The translations under genes and the position numbers were made by a program. Of a stretch of 64,000 nucleotides of DNA, positions 1-8,506 are shown piece by piece. The notes below the pieces were generated by a model. The model was given only the letters and a program-made list of their open reading frames with translations. It was not told where the DNA came from and did no database searches. Source of the stretch: DASPGQ01 sp035457705 (GTDB taxonomy: Bacteria; Acidobacteriota; Vicinamibacteria; Marinacidobacterales; SMYC01); the NCBI GenBank assembly GCA_035457705.1, contig DATIBD010000131.1:1-64000 (forward strand), given 5' to 3'. The number at the start of each line of letters is the position of its first letter. Positions within the stretch are counted from its first letter, which is position 1.

Positions 1-477
1 GATCTCGGTACCGGCACCGTCGACGTCGAGCGGCTGTATCCGCTGTCCCTGAACGTGAAGGCGCGAACCGGAGGGCGAGCGCGCTTCGTGGCCTCGGGCG
101 GGGTCAGCTACCTTCCGGAGCTTCGGCTGAATGCGATTCAGAACGCCCGCTTGAGCGTCAGCGTCCTCGGGATCGAGCTGGTACAGCCTGCGACGGTCGC
201 CGTCGAGGCCGAGGCGCTCCCCACCGAAGAACACGCCGGGCGGCTCGGTTTCAACGGGGGGGCCGGGGTCGAGGTCCAGCTTTCCGAGACGGTCTCTTTC
301 GTCGCCGACGCACGCTTCTTCCGGTTCAGGACCGCGACCTTCACCTGGACCCGATCGGCCGAGCCCGTCACCCGGTTGGAGGAGCTGCTCCTGGAAGAGC
401 TCGAGAACAAGCTCGAGCCGGTCACGTTCGAGCCGACCTACTTTCAGGTGTCGGGCGGAATCGCCCTGCGGTTCTGA
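1..477 (+). CDS. Outer-membrane beta-barrel protein, C-terminal fragment
   Basis: The reading frame is open from the first base, so the gene begins upstream of the window; a GTG at 55 is internal. About 158 codons are visible. The protein has alternating polar and hydrophobic residues typical of membrane beta-strands and ends in IALRF, a terminal aromatic residue of the kind recognised by the BAM machinery. This supports an outer-membrane barrel by general family knowledge. The substrate or partner cannot be told from the fragment. The next gene follows after 27 bases on the same strand and may be co-transcribed. Confidence 0.6.
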   Translation, partial: DLGTGTVDVERLYPLSLNVKARTGGRARFVASGGVSYLPELRLNAIQNARLSVSVLGIELVQPATVAVEAEALPTEEHAGRLGFNGGAGVEVQLSETVSFVADARFFRFRTATFTWTRSAEPVTRLEELLLEELENKLEPVTFEPTYFQVSGGIALRF

Positions 478-504
478 GATCGATGGCGTATCATTGACGT
501 CGCC

Positions 505-1191
505 ATGGGCGCCGCGTACCTGTTTGCCATCAACGTGCTCGTCTTCTCGAAGACCGAAGGCTACAGGCACGAGGCGATCCCCGACGGCGTTCGCGCCCTC
601 GAGGCGATCGCGGACGAACGGGGTTGGCGTATGGATGCCACCGAGGACTCGGCCGTATTCCGAGCCGACAATCTCGCGAGCTACGACGTGATCGTGTTCC
701 TCATGACGACCGGAGACGTGCTGAACGGCGACCAGCAAGCGGCCCTCGAGAAATTCGTCGGTTCGTCCAAAGGTTTCGTGGGAATCCATTCCGCATCGGA
801 TACCGAACACGACTGGCCCTGGTATCGAGAGCTCGTAGGTGCTTATTTCAAATCGCATCCGGGGATCCAGCCAGCCAGCTACGTAGTCGAGAGACGCGAC
901 CATCCCGCGACCCGTATGCTTCCCGAGACGTGGGTGAGAACCGACGAGCATTACACCTTCGACGGCAATCCTCGGGGACGGGTGGAGGTCCTCGTGTCGC
1001 TGGACGAGACGAGCTATGGCGTCGAGGAGCATGCGATGGGGGACCACCCCGTCGTGTGGCACCATCGAAACCTCGGAGGACGCGCGTTCTATACGGCGCT
1101 CGGCCACACAAGCGAGTCGTACCAGGACCCGCTGTTCCGGGCGCATATCGCTGGAGCCATCGCCTGGGCGGCCTCCTCTCAAGAAGACTGA
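505..1191 (+). CDS. ThuA-like domain protein
   Basis: A 228-residue protein matching the ThuA (trehalose utilisation) family, a class I glutamine-amidotransferase-like fold. Visible hallmarks are the N-terminal strand and turn NVLVFSKTEGYRHE, the segment GFVGIHSASDTEHDWPWY, the segment DEHYTFDG, and the C-terminal PVVWHH and ALGHTSESY motifs. ThuA proteins are linked to sugar metabolism, but their reaction is not firmly established. No lipoprotein or signal sequence is obvious. The ATG at 505 lacks a clear Shine-Dalgarno, so the first few residues are uncertain. A strong hairpin lies 32 bases after the stop. Confidence 0.8.
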   Translation: MGAAYLFAINVLVFSKTEGYRHEAIPDGVRALEAIADERGWRMDATEDSAVFRADNLASYDVIVFLMTTGDVLNGDQQAALEKFVGSSKGFVGIHSASDTEHDWPWYRELVGAYFKSHPGIQPASYVVERRDHPATRMLPETWVRTDEHYTFDGNPRGRVEVLVSLDETSYGVEEHAMGDHPVVWHHRNLGGRAFYTALGHTSESYQDPLFRAHIAGAIAWAASSQED

Positions 1192-1222
1192 CGACCGCTC
1201 GTCTTTGTTGCGGGTTTCTGGA

Positions 1223-1250
1223 GAAGTCCCGGCCGTTTAGCCGGGACTTC
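1223..1250. terminator. Perfect 11-bp stem hairpin, probable transcription terminator
   Basis: The arms gaagtcccggc and gccgggacttc are exact complements separated by a six-base loop. It lies just after the ThuA-like gene and before the promoter of the next gene, where a terminator is expected. No T-run follows on the plus strand, so intrinsic termination is inferred from position and stem strength only. Confidence 0.5.
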
Positions 1251-1335
1251 CCCGAGGTCCCGAAATGGGAACGCTGCCTGTTGCGCCAAGCATGGCACAG
1301 ACAGGACAACGGCGCCTAGCTTTCTCGGGGCCAAT

Positions 1336-1364
1336 TTGATTGCGCGTCGCCGCGGTGCTATTTT
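1336..1364 (+). promoter_or_regulatory. Sigma-70-type promoter for the bacilliredoxin gene
   Basis: TTGATT (-35) is followed by a 17-base spacer and TATTTT (-10). A start of transcription near 1371 would leave a short leader that contains the AAAGGA ribosome-binding site of the gene starting at 1387. Seen in sequence; not tested. Confidence 0.5.
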
Positions 1365-1386
1365 CGTTGGAAAGAAAGGATTCTCG

Positions 1387-1908
1387 ATGCAACCACTCTA
1401 TGACCCCGAGGCCGTTCGTCCGATGTGGGAGGAGCTCGCGCAATGCGGCGTCGAGCCGCTGACGTCGGTTCAGGACGTCGACGAGGCGATGAAGGCGCCC
1501 GGGACCACCCTTGTAGTCGTGAACTCCGTCTGTGGCTGCGCCGCGGGCTCGGCGAGACCCGGCGTGACGCGAGCGCTCCAGCACGGGATCATTCCCGATC
1601 ACTTGAAAACCGTCTTCGCCGGCGTCGATCGCGATGCGACCGAGCGGGCGCGTGAGTACATGGAGGGCATCGCGCCCTCTTCACCGTCGGTCGCGCTCTT
1701 CAAGGACGGCGCTCTGGTCCATATGCTCGAGCGACGCCACATCGAGAGGATGAACGACGAGATGCTGGCCGCGAGCCTGACCGAGGCCTTCGACAAGTAC
1801 TGCTCGCGAAAAGGTCCCTCGGTACCGAAGGAAGTCTACGAGAGCCTCGTGTCCGAACGCCGGTGCGGCTCCTCGGTGCCCCTCTACAACCCCTTCGTCG
1901 GCCGTTGA
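1387..1908 (+). CDS. BrxA/BrxB-family bacilliredoxin (YphP/YqiW-like)
   Basis: A 173-residue protein of the bacilliredoxin family, thiol-disulfide proteins that reverse bacillithiolation or otherwise act on mixed disulfides. The diagnostic CGC motif sits in VVNSVCGCAAGSARPG, and the N-terminal MQPLYDPEAV and the VFAGVDRDAT segment are typical. An ATG 17 codons inside the longest frame was chosen because AAAGGA precedes it and the family begins there. The family is normally about 145 residues; this copy has an extra C-terminal tail of about 30 residues ending PLYNPFVGR. A promoter is visible just upstream. The gene converges with the NtrC-type regulator. Confidence 0.88.
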   Translation: MQPLYDPEAVRPMWEELAQCGVEPLTSVQDVDEAMKAPGTTLVVVNSVCGCAAGSARPGVTRALQHGIIPDHLKTVFAGVDRDATERAREYMEGIAPSSPSVALFKDGALVHMLERRHIERMNDEMLAASLTEAFDKYCSRKGPSVPKEVYESLVSERRCGSSVPLYNPFVGR

Positions 1909-1921
1909 GGGCTCACCAAAG

Positions 1922-3280
1922 TCAGTCGAAGTCGAATTTCTTCAAGTAGTAGCTGAGCGCGCGCTGGCTGATGCCGAGGATCTCCGCCGCGCCCTTCTTC
2001 AGCCCCTTCGCCTGCTCGAGCGCGCGGCTGATGGACTCCCTCTCGGCCCATTCGATGTTCTTGTGTAGCTTCTGAGACGGCAGTCCTTCTCGCCTCTCGC
2101 CGACCGAGGGGGTCAGAGAGAGCTCCTCGAGCCCGATGACCGGCACGCGAGTCAACACGACCGCGCGCTCGATCGTGTTCTCGAGCTCGCGCACGTTGCC
2201 CGGCCAATCGTAGACGCACAGTTGCTCCAGGGCTTCGTCCGAGACCCGTTCGACGTGTTTTCCCGTTCTTCTACGGTGCTTTCCCACAAAATGCGCCACG
2301 AGGGCGGGAACGTCTTCTCGCCGCGAACGCAGCGGCGGAAGCTCGATGGGAATGACGCTGAGCCGGTAATACAGGTCTTCCTGGAACTCGCCCGCCGCAA
2401 TCATCTTCCTCAGATCGCGGTTGGTGGCCGCTATGACCCTTACATCGACGCTCTCGGTACGCTCCGAGCCGAGAGGCTCGAACTCCCGCTCCTGGAGCAC
2501 GCGATGGAGCTTCGCTTGGAGCGGTTGGCCGAGCATGCCGATCTCGTCGAGAAAGATACTGCCGCCGTGAGCGAGAGTGAACTTTCCTTTCTTGTTCGTC
2601 GTGGCGCTGGTGAAAGACCCTTTGACATGACCGAACAACTCGGACTCCAGTAGCGTCTCCGGTATCGCGGCACAGTTGACCTTGATGAGAGGCATGCCTC
2701 GCTCGGCGCTCCGATCGTGAATCGCCCGCGCGGCGAGCTCTTTGCCCGTTCCCGTCTCCCCGGTGATCAGTACCGTGCTCTTGGACTGGGCGACCTGCTC
2801 GAGCTTCTCGATGACCGCCCGGATGGCCGCGCTCGTGCCCACGATGCCGTAGTTGTTGAACTCGGTTTTCTGTTCGCTGAGCAAGTAACGGTGCTCGTTG
2901 CGCAGCCGGCGATGCTCGAGCGCCTTGCCGGCGACGACGAGCAGCTCGTCTACCTCGAAGGGCTTCTGCAGATAGTCGAAAGCCCCGAGTCGCATCGCCT
3001 CGATCGCGCTATCGACGGTGGCATGGGCCGTCATCATCACCATCTCGGGTCGTTCTCCGGGCACGCTCGTTTCCACCACGGTTCGAATCAGCTCCAAGCC
3101 GGAGATCTGCGGCATGCGGTTGTCGACGATCAAGAGGTCGAAGTCTCGTTCAGCGAGCATCGATTGCGCCATGATGGGGCTCGCGGTGACGAAAACGTCG
3201 TGGCCATCATCCCGGAGGGCACGAGCCAGGGTCTTCAAGATCCGTTCCTCGTCGTCGACGAGCAGGATGGTGCCTCGCAA
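1922..3280 (-). CDS. NtrC-family response regulator with altered GAFTGA loop
   Basis: A 452-residue response regulator. Residues 1-115 form a receiver domain with acidic pair D9/D10, phosphoacceptor D53, T84 and K106. Residues 145-380 form an AAA+ sigma-54 activator domain with Walker A GETGTGKE (174-181) and Walker B IFLDEIG. The C-terminus carries a Fis-type helix-turn-helix (GAAEILGISQRALSYYL). The sigma-54-contacting loop reads GSFTSA (221-226) instead of GAFTGA, with changes at its second and fifth positions. The kinase gene lies immediately upstream (5-base gap), so the two form a cognate pair; targets are unknown. Confidence 0.9.
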   Translation of the reverse strand: MRGTILLVDDEERILKTLARALRDDGHDVFVTASPIMAQSMLAERDFDLLIVDNRMPQISGLELIRTVVETSVPGERPEMVMMTAHATVDSAIEAMRLGAFDYLQKPFEVDELLVVAGKALEHRRLRNEHRYLLSEQKTEFNNYGIVGTSAAIRAVIEKLEQVAQSKSTVLITGETGTGKELAARAIHDRSAERGMPLIKVNCAAIPETLLESELFGHVKGSFTSATTNKKGKFTLAHGGSIFLDEIGMLGQPLQAKLHRVLQEREFEPLGSERTESVDVRVIAATNRDLRKMIAAGEFQEDLYYRLSVIPIELPPLRSRREDVPALVAHFVGKHRRRTGKHVERVSDEALEQLCVYDWPGNVRELENTIERAVVLTRVPVIGLEELSLTPSVGERREGLPSQKLHKNIEWAERESISRALEQAKGLKKGAAEILGISQRALSYYLKKFDFD

Positions 3281-3285
3281 GCCGC

Positions 3286-4911
3286 CTACACTCCCGCCCC
3301 TTCGGGAAGCTTCGACCGGAGGCCGATCTCGATCTCCGTTCCGGCGCTCGGTCGGCTTCTGGCGACGACGGTGCCGCCGAGAGATTCGACGATGTTCTTC
3401 GTGATGGCCAGCCCGAGGCCTGTCCCGCTGCGCTTGGCGGTGAAATAGGGCTCGAAGATCTTGGGAAGATCCTCGGGCGGGATGCCCACTCCCCGGTCAC
3501 GAACTAAGATCGTGATCGCGTTGCTCGGCTCGGCGCGCGTCTCGAGCTCCACGTCGGCGTCGTGGTTACCGCTCCGCGGGGGGGCGGCGACCACCGCTTC
3601 TCTGGCATTAGCCAAGATGTTGACGAGCGCGGTGCGGAGGCGTTCGCCGTCGGTCACCACCAGGGGAAGACGATCATCGAGACGAAGCTCGTATCTGAGG
3701 GAGTCGGCCCCGATGAAAGCGGCCTCGGCGGCGCTGCTGCAGATGGCATTCAGGTCGGCCGGTCGCAGGTCGAGCTTGATCGGCCGCGCGAAATCGAGCA
3801 CGTCGCCCACCATACGGTTCAACCGAGTGACCTCGTGGTCGATGTCGAACGCGGCTTCCTCCACTTCTTCGCTCGAGAGTTCGTCGCGACGAAGGCTGCG
3901 AAGCGAGGCCTTGATGATCATCAGAGGATTACGGATCTCGTGAGCGAGCACCGTCGACATTCTTCCGAGCGCGGAAAGCCGCTCCTTCGAAGCCGCTTCA
4001 CGCTGGAACTGCGCGATCGCATCGGTGAGACGATTGAACGCCGATGCCAGGAGCGTGGCATCCTCGTCCACGAGGACGCCCCTGAGCTCGATCTTCCGGG
4101 TCAGATCGCCCGTCGACGTCATTTCCCTCATCACTTCCGAGATCACGCCCAGCGGCCGGGTAACGGTGCGGGCAACGGCATAGCTCAAAATGACGGCCAG
4201 GAGGATGCCGAACAACGCGGAGACGACGAGCCCCTCGCGAAAAGTGGTCAGAAACGACAGCCGCTCGCTGCGCGAGCGCATGACGAAGGCCTCGAGGCCT
4301 CCCCCGCCGATGGCCACCTGCCTCACGGCGAAATCATCGTCTTCCAAGGGCCGAGCATCCAACGGCAGCGTGGTGGCTACGACTCGTTTGCCGGCGACGA
4401 GCGCAATCTCGCTCTGGGTGATGGCTTGCATCTCCCGCGCCAGCGCGTCGTCCAGGTAGAAGCCGACGCTCAGGGTGCCCAGCTCCTCCATGGGCTCCGG
4501 GCCGACGGCGATGGGGAGGGTCGCGAGCTCGATGGCCTCCATGGCACCTCGCCGGCCGAGGGTTACCAGCGCATCGCCTTCGTCGTCACGGATCTCGACA
4601 ACGTCCAGCCCCACACGATCTTTGTAATCGCGGGCGATGGGCTCAACCGTTGGACCGTCCCCGGTGGCGACGGCTGCTTTGAGTCTCGGCAGGTCGGCCA
4701 GGAGCCAAGCCATCTGATGGAGGGTCTCGGTGCGCGAGCGGTAATGTTCTTCGAGAAGCTCCGCGGCCCGCGTCAGGTCTCTTTCGAGCTCCGCCTCGGC
4801 CTCCGCACGCACACGCACGGTAACCAGATGCGTCCCGAGCGCGATGGACAAGACGGCCACGAATGCCGAGGCGAGAAAGACGCGGTTCTTGAGAGACGAT
4901 ATGGCTTTCAC
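3286..4911 (-). CDS. Membrane sensor histidine kinase
   Basis: A 541-residue kinase. A transmembrane helix near residues 8-28 is followed by a roughly 200-residue extracytoplasmic sensor region, a second helix near 230-250, a HAMP-like segment (after VTRPLGVISEVM), a HisKA dimerisation helix with phosphoacceptor H324 in VLAHEIRNPL, and an HATPase domain with N-box (NILANAREAV), G1 box (DRGVGIP) and G2 box (GTGLGLAI). It is followed directly by the NtrC-type regulator and preceded by the cupredoxin-like gene seven bases away, so the four-gene unit likely makes one transcript. The signal sensed is unknown; the neighbouring exported proteins suggest an envelope or redox cue. Confidence 0.9.
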   Translation of the reverse strand: MKAISSLKNRVFLASAFVAVLSIALGTHLVTVRVRAEAEAELERDLTRAAELLEEHYRSRTETLHQMAWLLADLPRLKAAVATGDGPTVEPIARDYKDRVGLDVVEIRDDEGDALVTLGRRGAMEAIELATLPIAVGPEPMEELGTLSVGFYLDDALAREMQAITQSEIALVAGKRVVATTLPLDARPLEDDDFAVRQVAIGGGGLEAFVMRSRSERLSFLTTFREGLVVSALFGILLAVILSYAVARTVTRPLGVISEVMREMTSTGDLTRKIELRGVLVDEDATLLASAFNRLTDAIAQFQREAASKERLSALGRMSTVLAHEIRNPLMIIKASLRSLRRDELSSEEVEEAAFDIDHEVTRLNRMVGDVLDFARPIKLDLRPADLNAICSSAAEAAFIGADSLRYELRLDDRLPLVVTDGERLRTALVNILANAREAVVAAPPRSGNHDADVELETRAEPSNAITILVRDRGVGIPPEDLPKIFEPYFTAKRSGTGLGLAITKNIVESLGGTVVARSRPSAGTEIEIGLRSKLPEGAGV

Positions 4912-4918
4912 GCGCGCT

Positions 4919-5590
4919 TCACTCGACCACGAAATCCATCTCGGTCGTCTCTCCCCCGTTCACCCTTACGCTCCGGCGCACTCGATCCTCCCCATCGGTC
5001 CAGACCACGACATCATAAGTCCCCGGGGCCACGCCGTCGATGCGGTAGGAACCATCGGGCCCCGTCGCATCGAAATAACGATGCGTGAAGACCAGCACGA
5101 ATGCGCTCATGTGCGAGTGAATCTCGCAGAACACGCGGACGACGCCGGGCTCGTCGAAACGCACTGACTTGGTCTCGCCCTTCGGGTAGCGGCCCAAATC
5201 GAAGCGCTTCGTCTTGGAAAGGGAGAAGACATTGTGAAAGAAGGGATCGCTGTTGGGAAAATCGACCGACGTTCCCACGGTAATCGGCAGAACGTAGGGA
5301 ACGAAGGTCTCTTGCCTCTGGTCCAGAGTCGCACGCCGCCTCGCGCTCGCTTCGAAAGCGCCCTGTCGAGCCACGGCGATGTAGACGACGCTCTGCCTCC
5401 GATCGGGCCGCCCCCTGTCCGTCGTCTTCCAGGAGCTCGTCCCCCGGATCGAGGGACGCTCGCGCGGCGGGCTCAAAGGAAGCCTGACGTCCACACGCCC
5501 CACGATGGCCCCGGTCGGAGGGTCGGCCTGACCCGCGCCCCGGTCTCCTGCGAGGACCGTCGCGAGGGCGAGTCCAAAGATTCGAGCCAT
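4919..5590 (-). CDS. Exported cupredoxin-like protein (methylamine-utilisation-type)
   Basis: A 223-residue protein with a signal peptide (ARIFGLALATVLAG). Residues about 100-165 look like a plastocyanin-type copper site: an upstream His in PFFHNVFS and the cluster FCEIHSHM, which offers Cys, His and Met ligands in the usual type 1 copper spacing. The last 50 residues (GSYRIDGVAPGTYDVVVW) form a carboxypeptidase-regulatory-like beta-sandwich. This combination is known from proteins annotated as methylamine-utilisation or plastocyanin-like. It lies between an outer-membrane barrel and a histidine kinase, so a role in periplasmic electron transfer or metal sensing is inferred. Confidence 0.75.
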   Translation of the reverse strand: MARIFGLALATVLAGDRGAGQADPPTGAIVGRVDVRLPLSPPRERPSIRGTSSWKTTDRGRPDRRQSVVYIAVARQGAFEASARRRATLDQRQETFVPYVLPITVGTSVDFPNSDPFFHNVFSLSKTKRFDLGRYPKGETKSVRFDEPGVVRVFCEIHSHMSAFVLVFTHRYFDATGPDGSYRIDGVAPGTYDVVVWTDGEDRVRRSVRVNGGETTEMDFVVE

Positions 5591-5594
5591 CCCG

Positions 5595-6701
5595 TCAGAA
5601 CCAAAAGAGGACTTGTGCGGCGGGAATCGTGTCCGATCTTACCCGCCCGCCGTCCCTGCGATTGTGCTGAATCGAGAATTTGCCGAGCACGTGTCGATGG
5701 AAGTTGTAACCCACACCGAGCTCGAACCGGCTCACGGGTGCGTCCCACGTCGCAACGACCTGCGAGAAGCCCAGGCGATCGGCTCGGCCTGCAAGGTAGA
5801 AACCCGGCGCGAGCTTGTATCGGCCTTCGATCATCCACGCGAGCGCGTCAAGGGGGCCGACGTCGAGCGTAGGGGCATCCCATCGGCTCCAGATCACCTC
5901 CGAACGGACGATCCAGTAACCCCGCGAGAACTCCGCGTCCATCCCCCACGCGGTTTGGAAGCCCTCGGCACCGACCTCATCGCTTACGTAGGCGCCTCGC
6001 GCTCCCGACACCCCGACGATCCATGCGGGAGTGGGGCGCCATCCCAGGCGACCGGCGAGCTGTTTTCCCGAGTTGTCGTCCCGGACCAGAGGATTCGTCA
6101 CCGTACCTTGTGTCACCGCCAGCGCAGCCTCGAGCCGTTCGTTGGCCGCGCGCACCGAGGCACCCGTATCCCATTTCAAAGGGTTGAATAGGGGAAGACC
6201 CGAGCTCAACGATCGATCGCCGATGGAATAGTAGACCATGGCTCCCCTGCCTCTTTGCGACTGGAGCTCCGATACGGACGCCGGCGCGGCGTCGGCTCGA
6301 ATCACCGTGGGGTACTGATAAGCGAGGGGGTAGCCGATAAGAGGGTTGTCCTGTTCGTAGCGTCGTCGCGCAAACGCACCGAAGACGGGAGGAATCCTTC
6401 CGATGTCGATGTCCACCGAACGCCCGGCCCACGGCTTCAGGCGAACGTAGAGCGCGTAGGGCAACGGAACATCGAGATTATCGGTGCGAATCTCGGTCAG
6501 GAAGGCGAAATGATCGTTCGCGTGGAGCTCGGCGGCGAAGTTGACCCGAAAGATTCTCAGGCCGCTGCGGTCGTACTGCACGAAATTGAAATAGCCTTCG
6601 TCGCGCGCGGAGTAATTGGCGATCAGTTCTCCACCATAGCGGATGCGCTCGGAGGCAGACGCGGACACGGCTAGCGCAAGACAGAGCGCGGTCCTCATCA
6701 T
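5595..6701 (-). CDS. Outer-membrane beta-barrel (porin-like) protein
   Basis: A 368-residue protein beginning with a signal peptide (MMRTALCLALAVSASASE) and rich in amphipathic strands and aromatic belts, ending AAQVLFWF with a terminal Phe. The architecture resembles phosphate-selective or generic trimeric porin-like barrels. An internal ATG was chosen over the upstream in-frame start because it begins the signal peptide; a TATACT box lies at 6718-6713, just ahead of it. First gene of the operon with the cupredoxin-like protein, kinase and regulator. The substrate is not evident. Confidence 0.65.
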   Translation of the reverse strand: MMRTALCLALAVSASASERIRYGGELIANYSARDEGYFNFVQYDRSGLRIFRVNFAAELHANDHFAFLTEIRTDNLDVPLPYALYVRLKPWAGRSVDIDIGRIPPVFGAFARRRYEQDNPLIGYPLAYQYPTVIRADAAPASVSELQSQRGRGAMVYYSIGDRSLSSGLPLFNPLKWDTGASVRAANERLEAALAVTQGTVTNPLVRDDNSGKQLAGRLGWRPTPAWIVGVSGARGAYVSDEVGAEGFQTAWGMDAEFSRGYWIVRSEVIWSRWDAPTLDVGPLDALAWMIEGRYKLAPGFYLAGRADRLGFSQVVATWDAPVSRFELGVGYNFHRHVLGKFSIQHNRRDGGRVRSDTIPAAQVLFWF

Positions 6702-6747
6702 CGGCCGCGCCGAGTATAGCTCAGGGACTTTTTCCAAATAGAGAGTA

Positions 6748-6876
6748 CTCAAAGGCCGTGGCGGGACCCGTAGTCGATCGAGCCGCCACGGCTCGGGCTG
6801 CTTACGGCGCGGCAGGCGCGCCGAGCTCGCTCCGCTCGCGCAGGGTGGGCTGAGTTTGTCATCACCCTGCTTGAGC
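6748..6876 (+). repeat. Dispersed hairpin repeat, copy 1 (subfamily A)
   Basis: Head arms ccgtggcgg and ccgccacgg flank a gatcg-containing loop; then a GGCGCG/CGCGCC middle hairpin and a tail hairpin with arms gcagggtg and caccctgc. It fills the gap between divergent genes. Short inverted ends ctcaa and ttgag bracket this copy. Confidence 0.85.
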
Positions 6877-6890
6877 TACCATAGGTTCGA

Positions 6891-8378
6891 ATGAAAGTTC
6901 TCTTCTCGCCCGCCTACCAGCTCGAGCTGGATCCCAAACAGGCGTCGAACCTCGAGCCCTATCCACCTCTCGGAACGCTGTACGCTGCGGCGAGGCTCAG
7001 GCAGGGTGGGCACGACGTGCGCCTCTCGGACTCGATGCTCGCCTCGGGCCACGGCGAGTTCGAGGCCGATCTCGAAAGCTTCCGTCCGGATCTCGTCGCC
7101 ATTTACGAGGACGACTTCAACTATCTGTCCAAGATGTGTCTCACCAACATGCGTGAAGCCGCGCGTGCGAAAGCCAGGCTGGCCCGAGCCAAAGGGGCCC
7201 TCGTCGCGGTGCACGGCTCGGACGCCACCGATCACCTGAGCTCCTATCTGGAGACGCCGATGGATTTCGCCATACTTGGCGAAGGCGAGCAAACACTCTT
7301 CGAGCTCGCGTCGGCGCTGTCGTCTGGCAGAGGTGATGAAGTGCAGCGAATCGCGGGGCTCGCATTTGTCGATCGCGATGGAGGCGTCGTGAAGACATCG
7401 GCGCGCGGATTCCTGCGTAATCTGGACGATCTTCCCTTCCCCGCCTGGGACCTCGTGGACGTCGAGCGCTACCGCCGGGCCTGGCGAGCCCGACATACGC
7501 GATTTTCCATCAACATGGTCACGACCCGCGGCTGTCCCTATCGCTGCAACTGGTGCGCGAAGCCGATCTACGGACAGCGTTACAACGTCCGGTCCCCGGC
7601 GTCGGTCGCCGAGGAGCTCGCATGGCTCAAGGCAACCGTCGAGCCCGATCACGTTTGGTTCGCGGACGACATATTCGGTCTGAAGCCGGGTTGGGTCGAG
7701 GCATTCTCCGAGGAAGTCGAGTCCCGAGGCTGCGAGACCCCCTACAAGATCCAGGCGCGAGTCGACCTGATCGACGTCGGGGTGGCGCGAGCTCTGAGAC
7801 GATCGGGCTGCGAAAGCGTATGGGTGGGGGCGGAGAGCGGATCGCAGCGAATCCTGGATGCGATGGACAAAGGGACGACGGTCGAGCAGATTTTCGATGC
7901 CACGCGTCTGCTGAAAGCCGAAGGCATTGCCGTGGGCTTCTTCTTGCAGTTCGGCTACCCCGGCGAGGGGTGGAGCGATATCGCCCGGACCCGCTCTCTC
8001 GTTCGGGGCGCGGCGCCCGATGAGATCGGCATATCGGTCAGCTACCCGCTGCCGGGAACGCCTTTCTTCGAGCGCGTTCGAGCGGAGCTTGCCGTCAAGA
8101 CGAACTGGGCGCACAGTGACGACCTCGACCTGATGTTCGTCGGAACCTACCCGCCGGAGTTCTACCGGGCTCTCTATCGCCTGGTTCACAGCGAGTTCCG
8201 CTTACGGCGAGAGCTCGGGAGCCCACTCCATCCCATGCGACTAGCGCGCTACCTCGCCAATCTCGCACGATGGACCGAAGCTCGCATCGCGGTGTCGAAC
8301 TGGTCGCGCAAAGCAAATCCAGATGTGCGCTCTCAACGGTCGACGGTCGAAGGCGGGTTCGAGGCCCAGCCGCGTTAG
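6891..8378 (+). CDS. B12-binding-domain radical SAM protein
   Basis: A 495-residue enzyme. Residues 1-140 resemble a cobalamin-binding Rossmann domain (PPLGTLYAAARLRQGGHDV, ILGEGE). Residues about 200-400 form a radical SAM barrel with the cluster ligands C215, C219 and C222 in GCPYRCNWC and the motif VGAESGSQRIL. Such proteins carry out radical methylations or rearrangements, often on lipids or antibiotics; the substrate here is unknown. The gene opens the polysaccharide locus, but the 128-base gap to the flippase leaves it uncertain whether they share a transcript. A hairpin repeat ends 14 bases upstream of the ATG. Confidence 0.88.
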   Translation: MKVLFSPAYQLELDPKQASNLEPYPPLGTLYAAARLRQGGHDVRLSDSMLASGHGEFEADLESFRPDLVAIYEDDFNYLSKMCLTNMREAARAKARLARAKGALVAVHGSDATDHLSSYLETPMDFAILGEGEQTLFELASALSSGRGDEVQRIAGLAFVDRDGGVVKTSARGFLRNLDDLPFPAWDLVDVERYRRAWRARHTRFSINMVTTRGCPYRCNWCAKPIYGQRYNVRSPASVAEELAWLKATVEPDHVWFADDIFGLKPGWVEAFSEEVESRGCETPYKIQARVDLIDVGVARALRRSGCESVWVGAESGSQRILDAMDKGTTVEQIFDATRLLKAEGIAVGFFLQFGYPGEGWSDIARTRSLVRGAAPDEIGISVSYPLPGTPFFERVRAELAVKTNWAHSDDLDLMFVGTYPPEFYRALYRLVHSEFRLRRELGSPLHPMRLARYLANLARWTEARIAVSNWSRKANPDVRSQRSTVEGGFEAQPR

Positions 8379-8506
8379 CACTCGGTACTTTCCTCATTAC
8401 GTAATCCGTTTACGAGCGCGGTAACGGGCGGAACGCTTCTGACGCAGAACCGGCCCACGGCTGGGGGTTCTCCGTCCAAGGCACGCGATTTGCTTCTTCT
8501 CCTCAC

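Noticed and set aside
3562..5088. Long plus-strand open frame opposite the histidine kinase
   Set aside because: The kinase motifs are all in the minus-strand frame; this is a codon-bias shadow.
6881..6895. tRNA T-loop-like ggttcga at 6884 and again at 42483
   Set aside because: No acceptor stem, anticodon arm or correct spacing around either site.
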